Assembly (NCBI GenBank): GCA_964347915.1
Contig: CAYGAM010000026.1
Location: 1 to 24,805 of the forward strand
Direction of reading: 5' to 3'
Source: CAYGAM01 sp964347915
GTDB taxonomy: Archaea; Thermoproteota; Nitrososphaeria; Nitrososphaerales; Nitrosopumilaceae
DNA: 24,805 nucleotides
Shown here: in pieces, positions 14,871 through 22,967 of the stretch
Layout of the letters: each line of letters begins with the position of its first letter
Position numbering within the stretch: the stretch's first letter is position 1
Program-made: the position numbers and the translations under genes
The notes under the pieces: generated by a model
Database searches by the model: none
What the model saw: the letters and a program-made list of their open reading frames with translations, nothing else
Told to the model about the DNA's origin: nothing

Positions 14871-15128
14871 ATGGACGTACATGTATACGACACATACGTG
14901 CAGGCCAAAGACGGACATACAATGCACTTTGATGTCATTACCGGCGAAAAGGACCACGACAAGGCAATCCAGTACGGCAAGGAATGGCTGGAATCCATCG
15001 GAGAACCGGATGCCGCAATTACTACAAAAGAGTGCCAGTTTTGCCACTCGCAGGGCGCGCCTGCTCCGATCGAAGATCAGATAAAGTCCAAAGGCTATTT
15101 CATACAAAAGATGGAAGGCTGTCCATAA
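14871..15128 (+). CDS. DUF2024 family protein
   Basis: This 85-residue protein matches the DUF2024 family: VHVYDTYVQAKDGHTMHFDV at the N terminus and a CQFCHSQ motif near residues 55-61. A C-terminal GYFIQKMEGCP completes it. The function of the family is unknown; the CxxCH-like pair suggests metal binding or redox chemistry, which is inference. It has its own TATA box, and a T-rich run (about 15128-15150) follows the stop as a probable archaeal terminator. Confidence 0.8.
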   Translation: MDVHVYDTYVQAKDGHTMHFDVITGEKDHDKAIQYGKEWLESIGEPDAAITTKECQFCHSQGAPAPIEDQIKSKGYFIQKMEGCP

Positions 15129-15150
15129 ATTTTTTTCTATTTTTTTATTA
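15128..15150 (+). terminator. T-rich terminator after the DUF2024 gene
   Basis: Two runs of seven T residues separated by CTA start directly after the stop codon. Archaeal polymerase terminates at such oligo-T tracts without a hairpin. A GC hairpin (CTGGAACG 15165-15172, CGTTCCAG 15185-15192) follows a little later. Confidence 0.55.
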
Positions 15151-15522
15151 TTGCGTGATCCGTCCTGGAACGGCGGCTTTCCGGCGTTCCAGATTTTCAT
15201 CAGCAGAGGGCGGCACTCGGCGCCTGCCTTGGCTTTTCCATATTTCCGCTCATAGCTATTGTAGCCAAAAAGCAACGATTTGTGGGTATATTTCCGCTTT
15301 GATGCGACAGCACTTTTGAGTGGCAGCATAGCCGCCGTTTTTGCAGCACCGCATCCCGGCGCCTGCCTGCATTTTCGCACGGCAGGCGTATTTTCGCAAT
15401 GCATGGAGCCATTTCTGCTTTCAACGCAGCATGAACGCATTGCACTTTTCCCAGCCTGCATTGGCATGGCTGCCTTGAGCTGCTGCACTGCCTGGACAGC
15501 CGGCGAAAAAACCTATTTCTGC
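15129..15522. other. Intergenic stretch with repeat copy B
   Basis: No gene is visible in these 394 bases. They contain the T-rich terminator, the 8-bp-arm inverted repeat at 15165-15192, a repeat copy near 15255-15320, and a short direct repeat ATATTTCCGCT (about 15240 and 15289). Confidence 0.5.
15255..15320 (+). repeat. Dispersed intergenic repeat, copy B
   Basis: CCAAAAAGCAACGATTTGTG, then GGTATATTTCCGCTTTGATG, aligns with copy A at 13001-13070 over about 60 bases with scattered substitutions and no obvious coding constraint. Confidence 0.5.
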
Positions 15523-15780
15523 CTAGTGTCCTGTGGGAGCCACATAGTCGTCTCCCTGGCAGGTCTTTACCGTATCATCTGCAAAGAGCCTGTTGTCTGT
15601 AGACCACCAGTACGCAGTGGCATGGTACTCGATAATTTCATCGCAGTTCATTTCATGGATCAGCTCTTCCTGCGCTTCGGCAAGAGGGTCAAGATATGCT
15701 ACCTTGTAGATTCCAATGTACACGCCCAGTCCTATGCCTATTGCAAGAAATACTCCTGCTATGACAAAGCCATACTCCAT
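15523..15780 (-). CDS. Small membrane-anchored protein with CDE...C pair
   Basis: This 85-residue protein has an N-terminal transmembrane helix (about 4-27, glycine-rich) and a small extracytoplasmic or cytoplasmic domain with C46 in NCDEII and C74, 28 residues apart. That architecture is shared with the 78-aa protein at 23501-23737. A TATA box (TAAAAATATG on the minus strand) lies 26 nt upstream. The function is unknown; the cysteines might form a disulfide. It appears to be a conserved small protein type of this lineage. Confidence 0.7.
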   Translation of the reverse strand: MEYGFVIAGVFLAIGIGLGVYIGIYKVAYLDPLAEAQEELIHEMNCDEIIEYHATAYWWSTDNRLFADDTVKTCQGDDYVAPTGH

Positions 15781-16121
15781 AGTACCGGTACGATACTTGC
15801 CATATTTTTATCTTTGAGCATGAGCGCAGCGGCAGCCGTTCTGGAAATTTGATAATCTGCCGGCAGCAGCAGGCCTGCTCGCAGTCTGCCTGCGCGCGCA
15901 AATGCTGCATTACAGGAAGCGGCAAGCGTCAATGCATCAGGCCGGCCGACTCTAATGCAGCCAAGCGAAATGCGCAGAGCAGCCGTCTTTGCCGTGTCAT
16001 TGAGTGTTATTTGAGACACGCTTCATGCATATCTGGTCTGCTTCTGCTTGATGCTTGGCGTATTTCACTTGGCTGGCATACCGGCTACAAATTTATCCCG
16101 CCCTGCTCTTGCGTGAATCTA
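15781..16121. other. Intergenic stretch between divergent genes
   Basis: The 341 bases hold the TATA box of the minus-strand membrane peptide (about 15801-15810), a perfect palindrome GTACCGGTAC at 15782-15791 next to that gene's ATG, and the TATA box of the phosphohexomutase gene at 16089-16096. The plus-strand frame that runs through here in phase with the mutase is Cys-rich and does not look translated. Confidence 0.5.
16089..16096 (+). promoter_or_regulatory. TATA box of the phosphohexomutase gene
   Basis: AAATTTAT is centred about 29 nt upstream of the GTG at 16122, showing that transcription starts close to that codon and not at the far upstream open frame. Confidence 0.5.
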
Positions 16122-17462
16122 GTGGGCAGAATATTTGGAACAAACGGCGTCAGGGGAGTATTTGGACGGGAGTTTAGCCTGGAATTTGTTCATGATATCG
16201 CGCTTGCCATGGGGAAGTATTTTGGCAGCGGAAGAATACTGGTAGGGTACGACGGCAGAGAGTCAAGCCCCCTGATTGCGCGAATGGTCTGCTCTGCGCT
16301 AAACTATGCCGGACTGGACTGCAGTACGGCGGGACTGGTTCCTACGCCGGCGCTGGAGTTTGCCGTAAAGGAGATGCGCTATGACGGAGGCGTCATGGTT
16401 ACTGCATCGCACAATCCGCCAGAGTACAATGGGATAAAGCCAGTTGCCCCGGACGGCGTTGAGATATCGCGCAGCGACGAGCGCGTCATTGAGGATATCT
16501 ATCTTGCCAAAAAATGCGGACCTGGCAGGCGCTGGGGAAAGACTGCGGCAGAGGACGGCGTGCTTTCGCGGTACTCTGAGGGAGTATGCCGCCAAGTTAA
16601 TCCGGACAGAATACGGGACAAACAGTACACAATCGTGCTGGATACGGGAAACGGAGCCCAGGCGGTGGCAGCGCCGGGCATTGCCAGAATGCTGGGATGC
16701 CAAGTTCATGTGATAAACGGGACAATATCGGGAGACTTTCCAGGGCGGGGCTCCGAGCCCACGCCGTCAAACCTGGGCAGGCTGTCGGAAGCAATTCGGG
16801 ACCGTCATGCAGACATTGGCATTGCATTTGACGGAGACGGCGATCGCAGCATGATATGCGATGAAAACGGAGCCGTGCTTACGGGCGACAGATCGGCGCT
16901 GGCGCTGTCCAAATTTCTTTTGGAGCAAAACCGCGCCTCCAAGGTCGTAACATGCGTCAATTCCGGCTCTGCCATTGAAAGACTGGCGGCCGAATACGAT
17001 TCCAGCGTAATCAGGACAATTGTCGGAAGCGTTGAGGTTTCAAGGCGGATGGTTCTTGAAGACGCGCTGATAGGATTTGAAGAGAACGGCGGATTCATGT
17101 TCGGCCCGCACAATCATGTCCGAGACGGCTGCATGACAATGGCGCTCTTCCTTGATATGATGGCAGGCTGCGGAATGACGGTATCTGGCATAATGTCGTC
17201 GCTTCCCGCATCGCACACTGCAAAGACCAAACTGGCATGCACGCCAGAGCAGGCTGCGCGGGCCGTATCCGCGCTGCGGGCAGAGCATCCTGATGCTGAT
17301 GCCAGGGACGGCATCAAGATCACCCTGAACGAGCGAGAATGGGTGATGGTGCGTCCAAGCGGCACAGAGCCCATGCTTCGCATATATGCAGAATCCTACT
17401 CGCAGGAGGCGCTGTCGGACCTGCTGGCCAGATACGAATCCAAAGTCAAATCCGCGCTTTGA
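16122..17462 (+). CDS. glmM: Phosphoglucosamine mutase / phosphomannomutase family
   Basis: Starting at the GTG at 16122 the protein has 446 residues, normal for archaeal alpha-D-phosphohexomutases. In order: GRIFGTNGVRGVFG at the N terminus, the phosphoserine loop TASHNPPEYNGIKP, the metal loop FDGDGDRSM, the sugar-specificity loop FEENGGFMFG, and the phosphate-binding RPSGTEPMLRIYAE. The enzyme interconverts hexose-1- and -6-phosphates, probably glucosamine phosphate for UDP-GlcNAc synthesis; a mannose role cannot be excluded. The frame is open to 15849 upstream, but homology begins at VGRIFGTNG and the TATA box lies just before. A GTG at 16113 is the alternative. Confidence 0.9.
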   Translation: MGRIFGTNGVRGVFGREFSLEFVHDIALAMGKYFGSGRILVGYDGRESSPLIARMVCSALNYAGLDCSTAGLVPTPALEFAVKEMRYDGGVMVTASHNPPEYNGIKPVAPDGVEISRSDERVIEDIYLAKKCGPGRRWGKTAAEDGVLSRYSEGVCRQVNPDRIRDKQYTIVLDTGNGAQAVAAPGIARMLGCQVHVINGTISGDFPGRGSEPTPSNLGRLSEAIRDRHADIGIAFDGDGDRSMICDENGAVLTGDRSALALSKFLLEQNRASKVVTCVNSGSAIERLAAEYDSSVIRTIVGSVEVSRRMVLEDALIGFEENGGFMFGPHNHVRDGCMTMALFLDMMAGCGMTVSGIMSSLPASHTAKTKLACTPEQAARAVSALRAEHPDADARDGIKITLNEREWVMVRPSGTEPMLRIYAESYSQEALSDLLARYESKVKSAL

Positions 17463-17553
17463 ACTTGCGCCGCGCCTGCGCAATGCATGCCGAGTCCTGT
17501 CAGTTTGAACTGGCGCAAGCACCGCACTGAATCGCGCATGCTCAAAGCAATTC

Positions 17554-18514
17554 TTAATCTTCGGGCTTTTTCAGATCGGCATCTGGTGCATGATTCACAC
17601 TCTCGTTTCCAAGGCTGCCTGCAGAATCAGGTACGTTCAATGATTCTGTAATGTCCCTGCTGCCAATCGACACTGATAGTATTTTTTCTGTCTGTATGAT
17701 TAGCAATTTTCCTTCAAGATTGCGATCGTTTTCATACAATCTAAAAATTATATCTTTAAACTTTCTGTGCAGATCACACAGCAGACGCTCTATCTCCTCT
17801 GATGGATGCGTTATCTTTATTCCGATATTTTCAAGAAAATTTCTGTCTATGGGATAGCCATGAGACAGAAATCGTTCTGTAAACGCTTCGATTATTTTGT
17901 CCTCTGTTTCCTCATATCGCTTTGCTAAAACATCCTCAAGATATTGTTTTGCCGATGTGCCTGCTTCTCTGTATGCGCCTATTAGCAATACGGAAATTTT
18001 ATTGGATAAAGAAAGTTTTACCAGCATGTCTTTCGTTTCTTCAATAAATGTAACTGCTTCTTTAATGGAATGTGCGGGAATAAAATGTCCTGACTGCGGA
18101 TCGCGTACTTGAGGATCAATGGGGCCCAGTTCTCCTGCTCTGCACATCATTAATTTGTCTGCGCCAATTGCAATTAACGAAGCGGCGCTTTTCGCAAAAA
18201 AAGGAACGATGACAGTGACTGTCTTGGCATATGCCTTTAGCATTTTGAGAATTTTATACGCTGAATCAATGCTTCCGCCGCAAGATTCCAATATAACATC
18301 CAGGTTTTCGATTGGCCCGGCACAGCAAAACTTGATTTATCTTGTATGACACATATGGTGAGATTGATTGTTCTGATATGAGTACAAGAACTAGCGAATT
18401 TCTCTTTTGTTGCAGTGATTGTATTAGTGGCAATGCATTGCATAGAGATTCGTTAAGCCGTGAAATGCCTGGATTTTTCTCTTTCAATTTCCATTTCCAA
18501 CTCGCCAAAACCAT
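17554..18514 (-). pseudogene. SDH-family Clp-fold serine protease, interrupted by a frameshift
   Basis: Two frames together encode one protein of the serine-dehydrogenase-proteinase (SppA/ClpP-like) family. The 5' frame (18514-18266) gives SLCNALPLIQSLQQKRNSLV and SPYVSYKINQVLLC. The 3' frame continues GPIENLDVILESCGGSIDSA, the family's oxyanion-side motif, then FFAKSAASLIAIGAD with the probable nucleophile serine and ELGPIDPQ. The join needs a +1 shift near 18315-18325 (upstream limit: an in-frame TAA at 18337-18339). The 3' frame runs 245 residues from a weak TTG at 18291. It could be a real mutation, an assembly error at GTTTTG or CGGGCC, or a programmed shift. The 5' end overlaps the upstream gene by 62 nt. 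Confidence 0.7.
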
Positions 18515-18683
18515 CGCCGTACAAATCCCTTATTGCTTCTTCTTTACTGGGCAATCCATCTCGTATTGGTTTGCCAATTTTTTGACGCAACTTTTTAAAT
18601 TCCTCAAAAATGCGTAAAGCTTCCATGTATTCCTCATCTGCCTCTGTCGTTTTTGACTCCGGAGTTTCTGCTACCTTGGCCAT
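18453..18683 (-). CDS. 76-aa charged helical protein upstream of the SDH protease
   Basis: Choosing the ATG at 18683 gives 76 residues: MAKVAETPESKTTEADEEYM, then a helical charged stretch (RIFEEFKKLRQKIGKPIRDG) and LPSKEEAIRDLYGDGFGELE. The start has GAGGG about 8 nt upstream, and a TATA-like GTTTATAGAAA (18721-18731) about 43 nt upstream; the frame is open further to 18818 but that part contains the promoter. It overlaps the protease gene and is co-transcribed. It looks like an antitoxin- or adaptor-type small protein; no family is certain. Confidence 0.6.
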   Translation of the reverse strand: MAKVAETPESKTTEADEEYMEALRIFEEFKKLRQKIGKPIRDGLPSKEEAIRDLYGDGFGELEMEIEREKSRHFTA

Positions 18684-19164
18684 TATATCCCTCTTGTATT
18701 GCCGCTTGTGCATTTCATATTTTCTATAAACAATACGACTATTTAGTCTTTTTTTGGTCCTTTTCGCAGTCAGTTTCGCAACCATGATACTTTGTAAAAA
18801 TGCGCCATATTTTAGCACAGCAGATACATGTTCTACATATCATAGCGAATTTTGATGCAAAATCAAGATGGTACAGCTGGCCTTCCTTGGCATGTTCCAC
18901 GGCCCTGCTGATAGGCTGGGCTGCCTTGACAGTCAGCCATGATGAAACACTCATGCGGCAAGATCCCTACACGCCTGCCAAAGCAGCCCGACCTTTGCAG
19001 GCAGCGCATGTGCAAGGGCACGCGCTGCTTTCGTACCTAGAATGATCTGGTTTGCACAGGTCGGGCAGGATAAGCAAATTCTGCCGCAATCCGCTTGAAT
19101 AACACTTTTATGACAACATAGAATCATTAACAAAATGGAGATGATCCCAGAAAGGGTGATGTAA
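18684..19164. other. Divergent intergenic stretch before the ribosomal cluster
   Basis: It contains the minus-strand promoter near 18721-18731 and, on the plus strand, a TATA-like TTTTATGA near 19107-19113 with the eL8 leader. Two minus-strand frames with clustered cysteines (18739-18954 and 18951-19133) are not convincing. I see no tRNA or other RNA gene. Confidence 0.45.
19154..19160 (+). promoter_or_regulatory. Shine-Dalgarno site of the eL8 gene
   Basis: GGGTGAT lies 4 nt before the ATG at 19165 and matches the archaeal 16S rRNA 3' end (AUCACC) over six bases. It is one of the few clear SD sites here; this gene has a leader of roughly 30 nt, unlike the leaderless genes around it. Confidence 0.65.
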
Positions 19165-19551
19165 ATGGCTAAAGCATATTATGTCAAGTTTGAAACGCCG
19201 GCCGACCTCGTAAGTCCGATACTAGAGGCCGTCAGAATAGCGCATACCAGCGGCAGAGTGAAAAAGGGAACAAACGAGGCTACAAAGGCAATTGAGCGCG
19301 GACAAAACAAGCTCTTGGTAATAGCCGAAGATGTGCAGCCTCCAGAAGTTGTAGCGCACCTGCCATTGCTCTGCGAAGAGCACAAGACGCCGTACGCGTA
19401 CGTTCCAAGCAAGCACGACCTGGGCAAGTCGCTGGGAATAGACATTACTACTGCGGCAGCCTCAATTTTAGACTCTGGCGATGCCCAGCACATCGTTGAA
19501 CAGGTAATTGTGTCAATTGATAAAATCAAAGGTGGCAAGACTGATCAATGA
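19165..19551 (+). CDS. rpl7ae: Large-subunit ribosomal protein eL8 (L7Ae)
   Basis: This 128-residue protein is L7Ae, which binds kink-turns in 23S rRNA, box C/D and H/ACA guide RNAs and RNase P RNA. Family signatures are KKGTNEATKAIERGQNKLLV, AEDVQPPEVVAHLP, and LCEEHKTPYAYVPSKHDLG. It heads the eL8-eS28-eL24-Ndk-aIF5B cluster typical of archaea, with a clear SD. The stop overlaps eS28 as ATGA. Confidence 0.97.
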   Translation: MAKAYYVKFETPADLVSPILEAVRIAHTSGRVKKGTNEATKAIERGQNKLLVIAEDVQPPEVVAHLPLLCEEHKTPYAYVPSKHDLGKSLGIDITTAAASILDSGDAQHIVEQVIVSIDKIKGGKTDQ

Positions 19552-19760
19552 GCACAGAATCTGAAAAGATAACTCCTGCAGAAGTAATTCAAATTGTGGG
19601 ACGAACTGGAATCGCGGGAGAGATCATCCAAGTGAGAGTAAAGATACTTGACGGTCCTGACAGGGGAAGGCTCCTGACAAGAAACGTAAAAGGCTCTGTC
19701 CGAATGAGCGATACCATAATGCTGCGCGAGACAGAGAGGGAAGCCAAGAAGATAAAGTAG
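19548..19760 (+). CDS. rps28e: Small-subunit ribosomal protein eS28
   Basis: This 70-residue protein is S28e: VIQIVGRTGIAGEIIQVRVK, then GPDRGRLLTRNVKGSVR and a C-terminal LRETEREAKKIK, the usual acidic-basic end (LRETEREA is the family signature). It is an OB-fold protein at the mRNA exit region of the 30S subunit. Its ATG overlaps the eL8 stop by 4 nt. Confidence 0.97.
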   Translation: MSTESEKITPAEVIQIVGRTGIAGEIIQVRVKILDGPDRGRLLTRNVKGSVRMSDTIMLRETEREAKKIK

Positions 19761-19772
19761 GTTTTGTGTACC

Positions 19773-19973
19773 ATGAGCCTCCTAGTCAAACCGTGCAGCT
19801 TTTGCGGACGACCCGTAGCCAAGGGCTCGGGTACGATGCTGGTAAAAAACGACGGCACCGTGCTGTGGTTTTGCACGGCAAAATGCAAAAAGAACATGCT
19901 GGATCTCCGGCGCGACCCCAGAAAACTAAAGTGGACTGCAAAGTACGTCAAGGGCGGCATCAGGCGAAAGTAG
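19773..19973 (+). CDS. rpl24e: Large-subunit ribosomal protein eL24
   Basis: With the ATG at 19773 the product has 66 residues: a zinc ribbon C-x2-C (PCSFCGRPV) and FCTAKCKK with a following RDPRKLKWT segment, the L24e signature. An in-frame TTG at 19764 would add three residues, but the ATG fits the family. It lies 12 nt after eS28 and 1 nt before the Ndk start. Confidence 0.95.
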   Translation: MSLLVKPCSFCGRPVAKGSGTMLVKNDGTVLWFCTAKCKKNMLDLRRDPRKLKWTAKYVKGGIRRK

Positions 19974-19974
19974 T

Positions 19975-20376
19975 TTGGCGGAACAGACGCTGTTTATAAT
20001 CAAGCCCGATGCGGTCAGGCGAAAGCTTGTGGGCGAGATCATATCGCGGTTTGAGCGCAAGGGGTTTGTCCTGGTAAAAATGAAGCTGATGAAGTTTACA
20101 AGGCCGCAGGCAGAAGCATTTTATTCTGTGCACAAGGACAAGCCGTTCTTTGGCGAGCTGGTGGACTTTGTAACGTCCGGAAGCGTAGTATCGGTGGTAA
20201 TTGAGGGCCGCAATGCAATTGCAACTGTTAGAATAATGGTGGGCTCCACAAAGTCGTTTGAGGCAGCTCCTGGCAGCATACGGGGCGACTATGGGCTTGG
20301 GTTCACTGACAATATCATTCACGCATCCGACTCACCAGAAAGTTTTGAACACGAACAGAATGTGGCATTCCAGTGA
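19975..20376 (+). CDS. ndk: Nucleoside diphosphate kinase
   Basis: This 133-residue enzyme transfers the gamma-phosphate between nucleoside triphosphates and diphosphates through a phosphohistidine. The N terminus is TLFIIKPDAVRRKLVGEII and the active-site histidine is H116 in DNIIHASDS. The start is TTG, immediately after the eL24 stop. The position between eL24 and aIF5B is conserved in archaea. Length is normal. Confidence 0.96.
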   Translation: MAEQTLFIIKPDAVRRKLVGEIISRFERKGFVLVKMKLMKFTRPQAEAFYSVHKDKPFFGELVDFVTSGSVVSVVIEGRNAIATVRIMVGSTKSFEAAPGSIRGDYGLGFTDNIIHASDSPESFEHEQNVAFQ

Positions 20377-20382
20377 TGCAGT

Positions 20383-22164
20383 TTGACAATTCGACAGCCG
20401 ATAGTGGCGGTGCTGGGACATGTGGATTCGGGCAAGACATCGCTCCTGGACAAGATTCGCGGAACAGGCGTCCAGGGCCGCGAGGCTGGAGGCATCACGC
20501 AGCACATTGGCGCAAGCTTTCTTCCAAATGATACGATCAAAAAAATCTGCGGATCGCTGTACGGCACGATACAGCGTTCAGAGCACAAGATTCCGGGCGT
20601 GCTTGTAATTGACACTCCTGGGCACGAAGTATTCACAAACCTGCGCGCGCGCGGCGGCTCCGCTGCCGACATCGCAATCCTGGTTGTAGATGCGAACCGC
20701 GGCTTTCAGCAGCAGACCAACGAGAGCCTTGGCATACTCAAGAGCCGCAAAGTGCCGTTTGTAGTGGCGCTCAACAAGGTGGATCAAATATCCGGATGGC
20801 GCAAGACGGATACTGCGCTTGTCACGCAGGCAATAAAGGAGCAGGACAGTTCGATTCAGGCCGACCTGGATCAAAAAATATACGATGTTGTAGGGACGCT
20901 TTCTGTTCTGGGATACAGGTCGGAGGCATTCTACCGCGTCAAGGATTTCAAGAGCGAGGTGGGCATCGTTCCAGTCAGCGCGAGGACGGGAGTCGGCGTG
21001 CCGGAACTCTTGACGGTTCTGGTAGGACTGACGCAGCAGTATCTTGTATCAAGGCTGGATCAAAAGGAAAAGCAGGCGCGGGGAATCGTCCTTGAAGTCA
21101 ACGATGAAGTCGGCATGGGCCCTGCCGCAAACGCCATACTGATAGACGGCACGCTGTCTGTCGATGATACAATCCTGGTGGCAAAGCGCGACAAGGTAGC
21201 AACTGCAAAGCCCAAGGCGATACTGCTGCCAAAGCCGCTGGATGAGATGCGCGATCCGCGCGACAAGTTTCGAAGCGTCTCGTCCGTCTCGGCTGCCGCC
21301 GGAGTCAAGATCGCATCGCCTGACCTTGACGGAGTGCTTCCAGGCTCTACCATATACATTGCGCAAAATTCTGACGAAATTGGCTCTTTGCGAAGCGCCA
21401 TTGAATCCGAGATGGAGTCAGTCTTTGTAGAAAGAGAGACTGACGGCGTTGTCGTAAAGTGTGATACTATAGGATCGCTTGAAGCGGTAACCTCAATGCT
21501 CGGAATGCAAAAGATACCTGTAGCAAGAGCCGACATCGGAGCTGTCAACAAGAGGAATGTGGCCGAAGCCAGGGCGGTAAAGGATAACGACCGGCATCTG
21601 GGAGTCGTGCTGGCGTTTAACGTAAAGACGCTTCCTGATGCATTGGCAGACGCCGAACTGCATCATGTCCGAATATTCGAGGACAGAGTGATCTACAATC
21701 TGATAGACTCGTATGCTGCATGGGTGGCAGAGGATTCGGCGCATGAAGAGGACGCGATATTTGCCGAGCTCACTTCGATTGCCAAGTTTACATTCCTAAA
21801 GGGATTTGTATTTCGAAACAAGGATCCTGCAGTATTCGGCATTCGTGTTGATGTGGGCACTCTGCGTCAAAAGGCGTATTTTATGAACGAATCAGGGAAA
21901 AAGGTGGGACAGATACACCAGCTTCAAGAGGACAAAAAGACTGTCAGCGCAGTATCCGCCGGGTCGGAAGTTGCCTGCTCGGTTCAGGGCGCAGTAATAG
22001 GGCGGCATATACGCGAAGGCGAGGTCTTTTATACGCTGCCGCAGCCCAGGGAAGCAAAACTGTTGCTTACCCGACTCTCTCACAGGCTGTCTTCGGAAGA
22101 GTATGAAACACTGAATCATATCGTCCAGGTACAAAGAAATATCGATCCCGCTTACGGATACTAG
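20383..22164 (+). CDS. infB: Translation initiation factor aIF5B
   Basis: This 593-residue GTPase promotes subunit joining and initiator tRNA placement. The G domain begins at once: GHVDSGKTSL (G1, from residue 12), VIDTPGHEVFTNLRARGGSA (G3), and NKVD (G4). Domains II-IV follow, including EVNDEVGMGPAANAILIDGT and CDTIGSLEAVTSML; the C-terminal EIF5B-type domain ends with SSEEYETLNHIVQVQRNIDP. There is no bacterial-type N-terminal extension. The start is TTG, 6 nt after the Ndk stop. Confidence 0.96.
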   Translation: MTIRQPIVAVLGHVDSGKTSLLDKIRGTGVQGREAGGITQHIGASFLPNDTIKKICGSLYGTIQRSEHKIPGVLVIDTPGHEVFTNLRARGGSAADIAILVVDANRGFQQQTNESLGILKSRKVPFVVALNKVDQISGWRKTDTALVTQAIKEQDSSIQADLDQKIYDVVGTLSVLGYRSEAFYRVKDFKSEVGIVPVSARTGVGVPELLTVLVGLTQQYLVSRLDQKEKQARGIVLEVNDEVGMGPAANAILIDGTLSVDDTILVAKRDKVATAKPKAILLPKPLDEMRDPRDKFRSVSSVSAAAGVKIASPDLDGVLPGSTIYIAQNSDEIGSLRSAIESEMESVFVERETDGVVVKCDTIGSLEAVTSMLGMQKIPVARADIGAVNKRNVAEARAVKDNDRHLGVVLAFNVKTLPDALADAELHHVRIFEDRVIYNLIDSYAAWVAEDSAHEEDAIFAELTSIAKFTFLKGFVFRNKDPAVFGIRVDVGTLRQKAYFMNESGKKVGQIHQLQEDKKTVSAVSAGSEVACSVQGAVIGRHIREGEVFYTLPQPREAKLLLTRLSHRLSSEEYETLNHIVQVQRNIDPAYGY

Positions 22165-22167
22165 GAC

Positions 22168-22257
22168 ATGAATGTCTCTGCCGTTGCAATAATCGGAGGC
22201 GTAATCATAATGATTGGCATATCGGCTGCTATTGCCGCACTGTACTGGCCTGGATGA
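22168..22257 (+). CDS. 29-aa single-pass membrane peptide
   Basis: An ATG 3 nt after the aIF5B stop opens a 29-codon frame ending at TGA 22255-22257. The peptide MNVSAVAIIGGVIIMIGISA continues AIAALYWPG and is one clean transmembrane helix with a glycine-rich face. Its stop abuts the convergent thioredoxin stop with no spacing. It is too short for ordinary ORF calling. It is probably translated from the end of the aIF5B transcript; function unknown. Confidence 0.6.
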   Translation: MNVSAVAIIGGVIIMIGISAAIAALYWPG

Positions 22258-22662
22258 CTATTTCAGAAATTTTTTTGCGACCATGTGAATCCCAGGCTCG
22301 CCTACGGCTCCCTGCATTCGCTGCGCTTCCATTCCATTCCTGAACATGATGAATGTTGGAATCGACTGCACGCCAAACCGCATTGCAATGTCCTGGTTGC
22401 GGTCCACATCCACTCTGGCAAACTTTATGCTGCGGTACTTTTTTGCCATTCTCTCAAATACGGGATGCATTGACCTGCACGGCCCGCACCACTCTGCCCA
22501 AAAGTCGACTAGGACCAGCGCATTGGAGGATACGGCAGCGTCAAACGTTTTTCCGTCAAGGTCAGGTATGGTTACCTGCGCCATCTCCTGCGCCTCTCTC
22601 TGCTGCTCCATCATCTCGTGCAGCTTTCTTTGCTTGATGATCTCAATCTCCGCGTCGTCCAT
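22258..22662 (-). CDS. Thioredoxin-like protein with N-terminal helical extension
   Basis: This 134-residue protein has a thioredoxin domain from about residue 30: FWAEWCGPCRS gives the C59-G-P-C62 active site, and the cis-proline segment is QSIPTFIMF. Before it is a charged, Met/Gln/Glu-rich helix of about 29 residues (RKLHEMMEQQREAQEMAQ) not found in plain thioredoxins; it may mediate dimerisation. It reduces disulfides in the cytoplasm. A TATA box (ATTAAATATG, about 22684-22694) lies upstream of the ATG. Confidence 0.9.
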   Translation of the reverse strand: MDDAEIEIIKQRKLHEMMEQQREAQEMAQVTIPDLDGKTFDAAVSSNALVLVDFWAEWCGPCRSMHPVFERMAKKYRSIKFARVDVDRNQDIAMRFGVQSIPTFIMFRNGMEAQRMQGAVGEPGIHMVAKKFLK

Positions 22663-22967
22663 CGCATCCGTTTTGCAGGCGGATCATATTTAATCCATCC
22701 TTGGCTTTCTTGCTGAAATGCATTGATTCGGAAATCATGCCTGACAGGAGGCTGCGGATGACTGCTCCGGACATGTTTTGCCTGGCCTGCTTTTGATTGG
22801 AACTGTACCAGGAATCATGCCTGCTCAGAAACTAATTGCAGGGGCTGCGTCTTGCACGCCGCCGCGCCTGCCCATGCATCATGCCTGCCCGAGAACCATC
22901 CTACGCAACCGCATCATTCCTTGAATAATCTTGAATCTTGCCCGCCTCTGCAGTACGCCGCGCCTTG
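22663..22967. other. Intergenic stretch with three copies of ATCATGCCTG
   Basis: About 300 bases with the thioredoxin TATA box at one end. ATCATGCCTG occurs at 22734, 22814 and 22878. No gene or RNA structure is apparent. Confidence 0.4.

Noticed and set aside
15849..16121. 91-residue N-terminal extension of the phosphohexomutase
   Set aside because: Cys-rich and unlike the family; homology starts at the GTG at 16122 just after a TATA box.
18739..19133. Two minus-strand frames with CxxC-like clusters before the eL8 gene
   Set aside because: They overlap promoters on both strands, have no matching TATA boxes, and their cysteine spacing does not fit a recognisable zinc ribbon.
22734..22887. 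Three ATCATGCCTG copies as a short CRISPR-like or regulatory array
   Set aside because: Ten-base repeats with unequal spacing (80 and 64 nt) in a region generally rich in GCATGC/CCTGC words.
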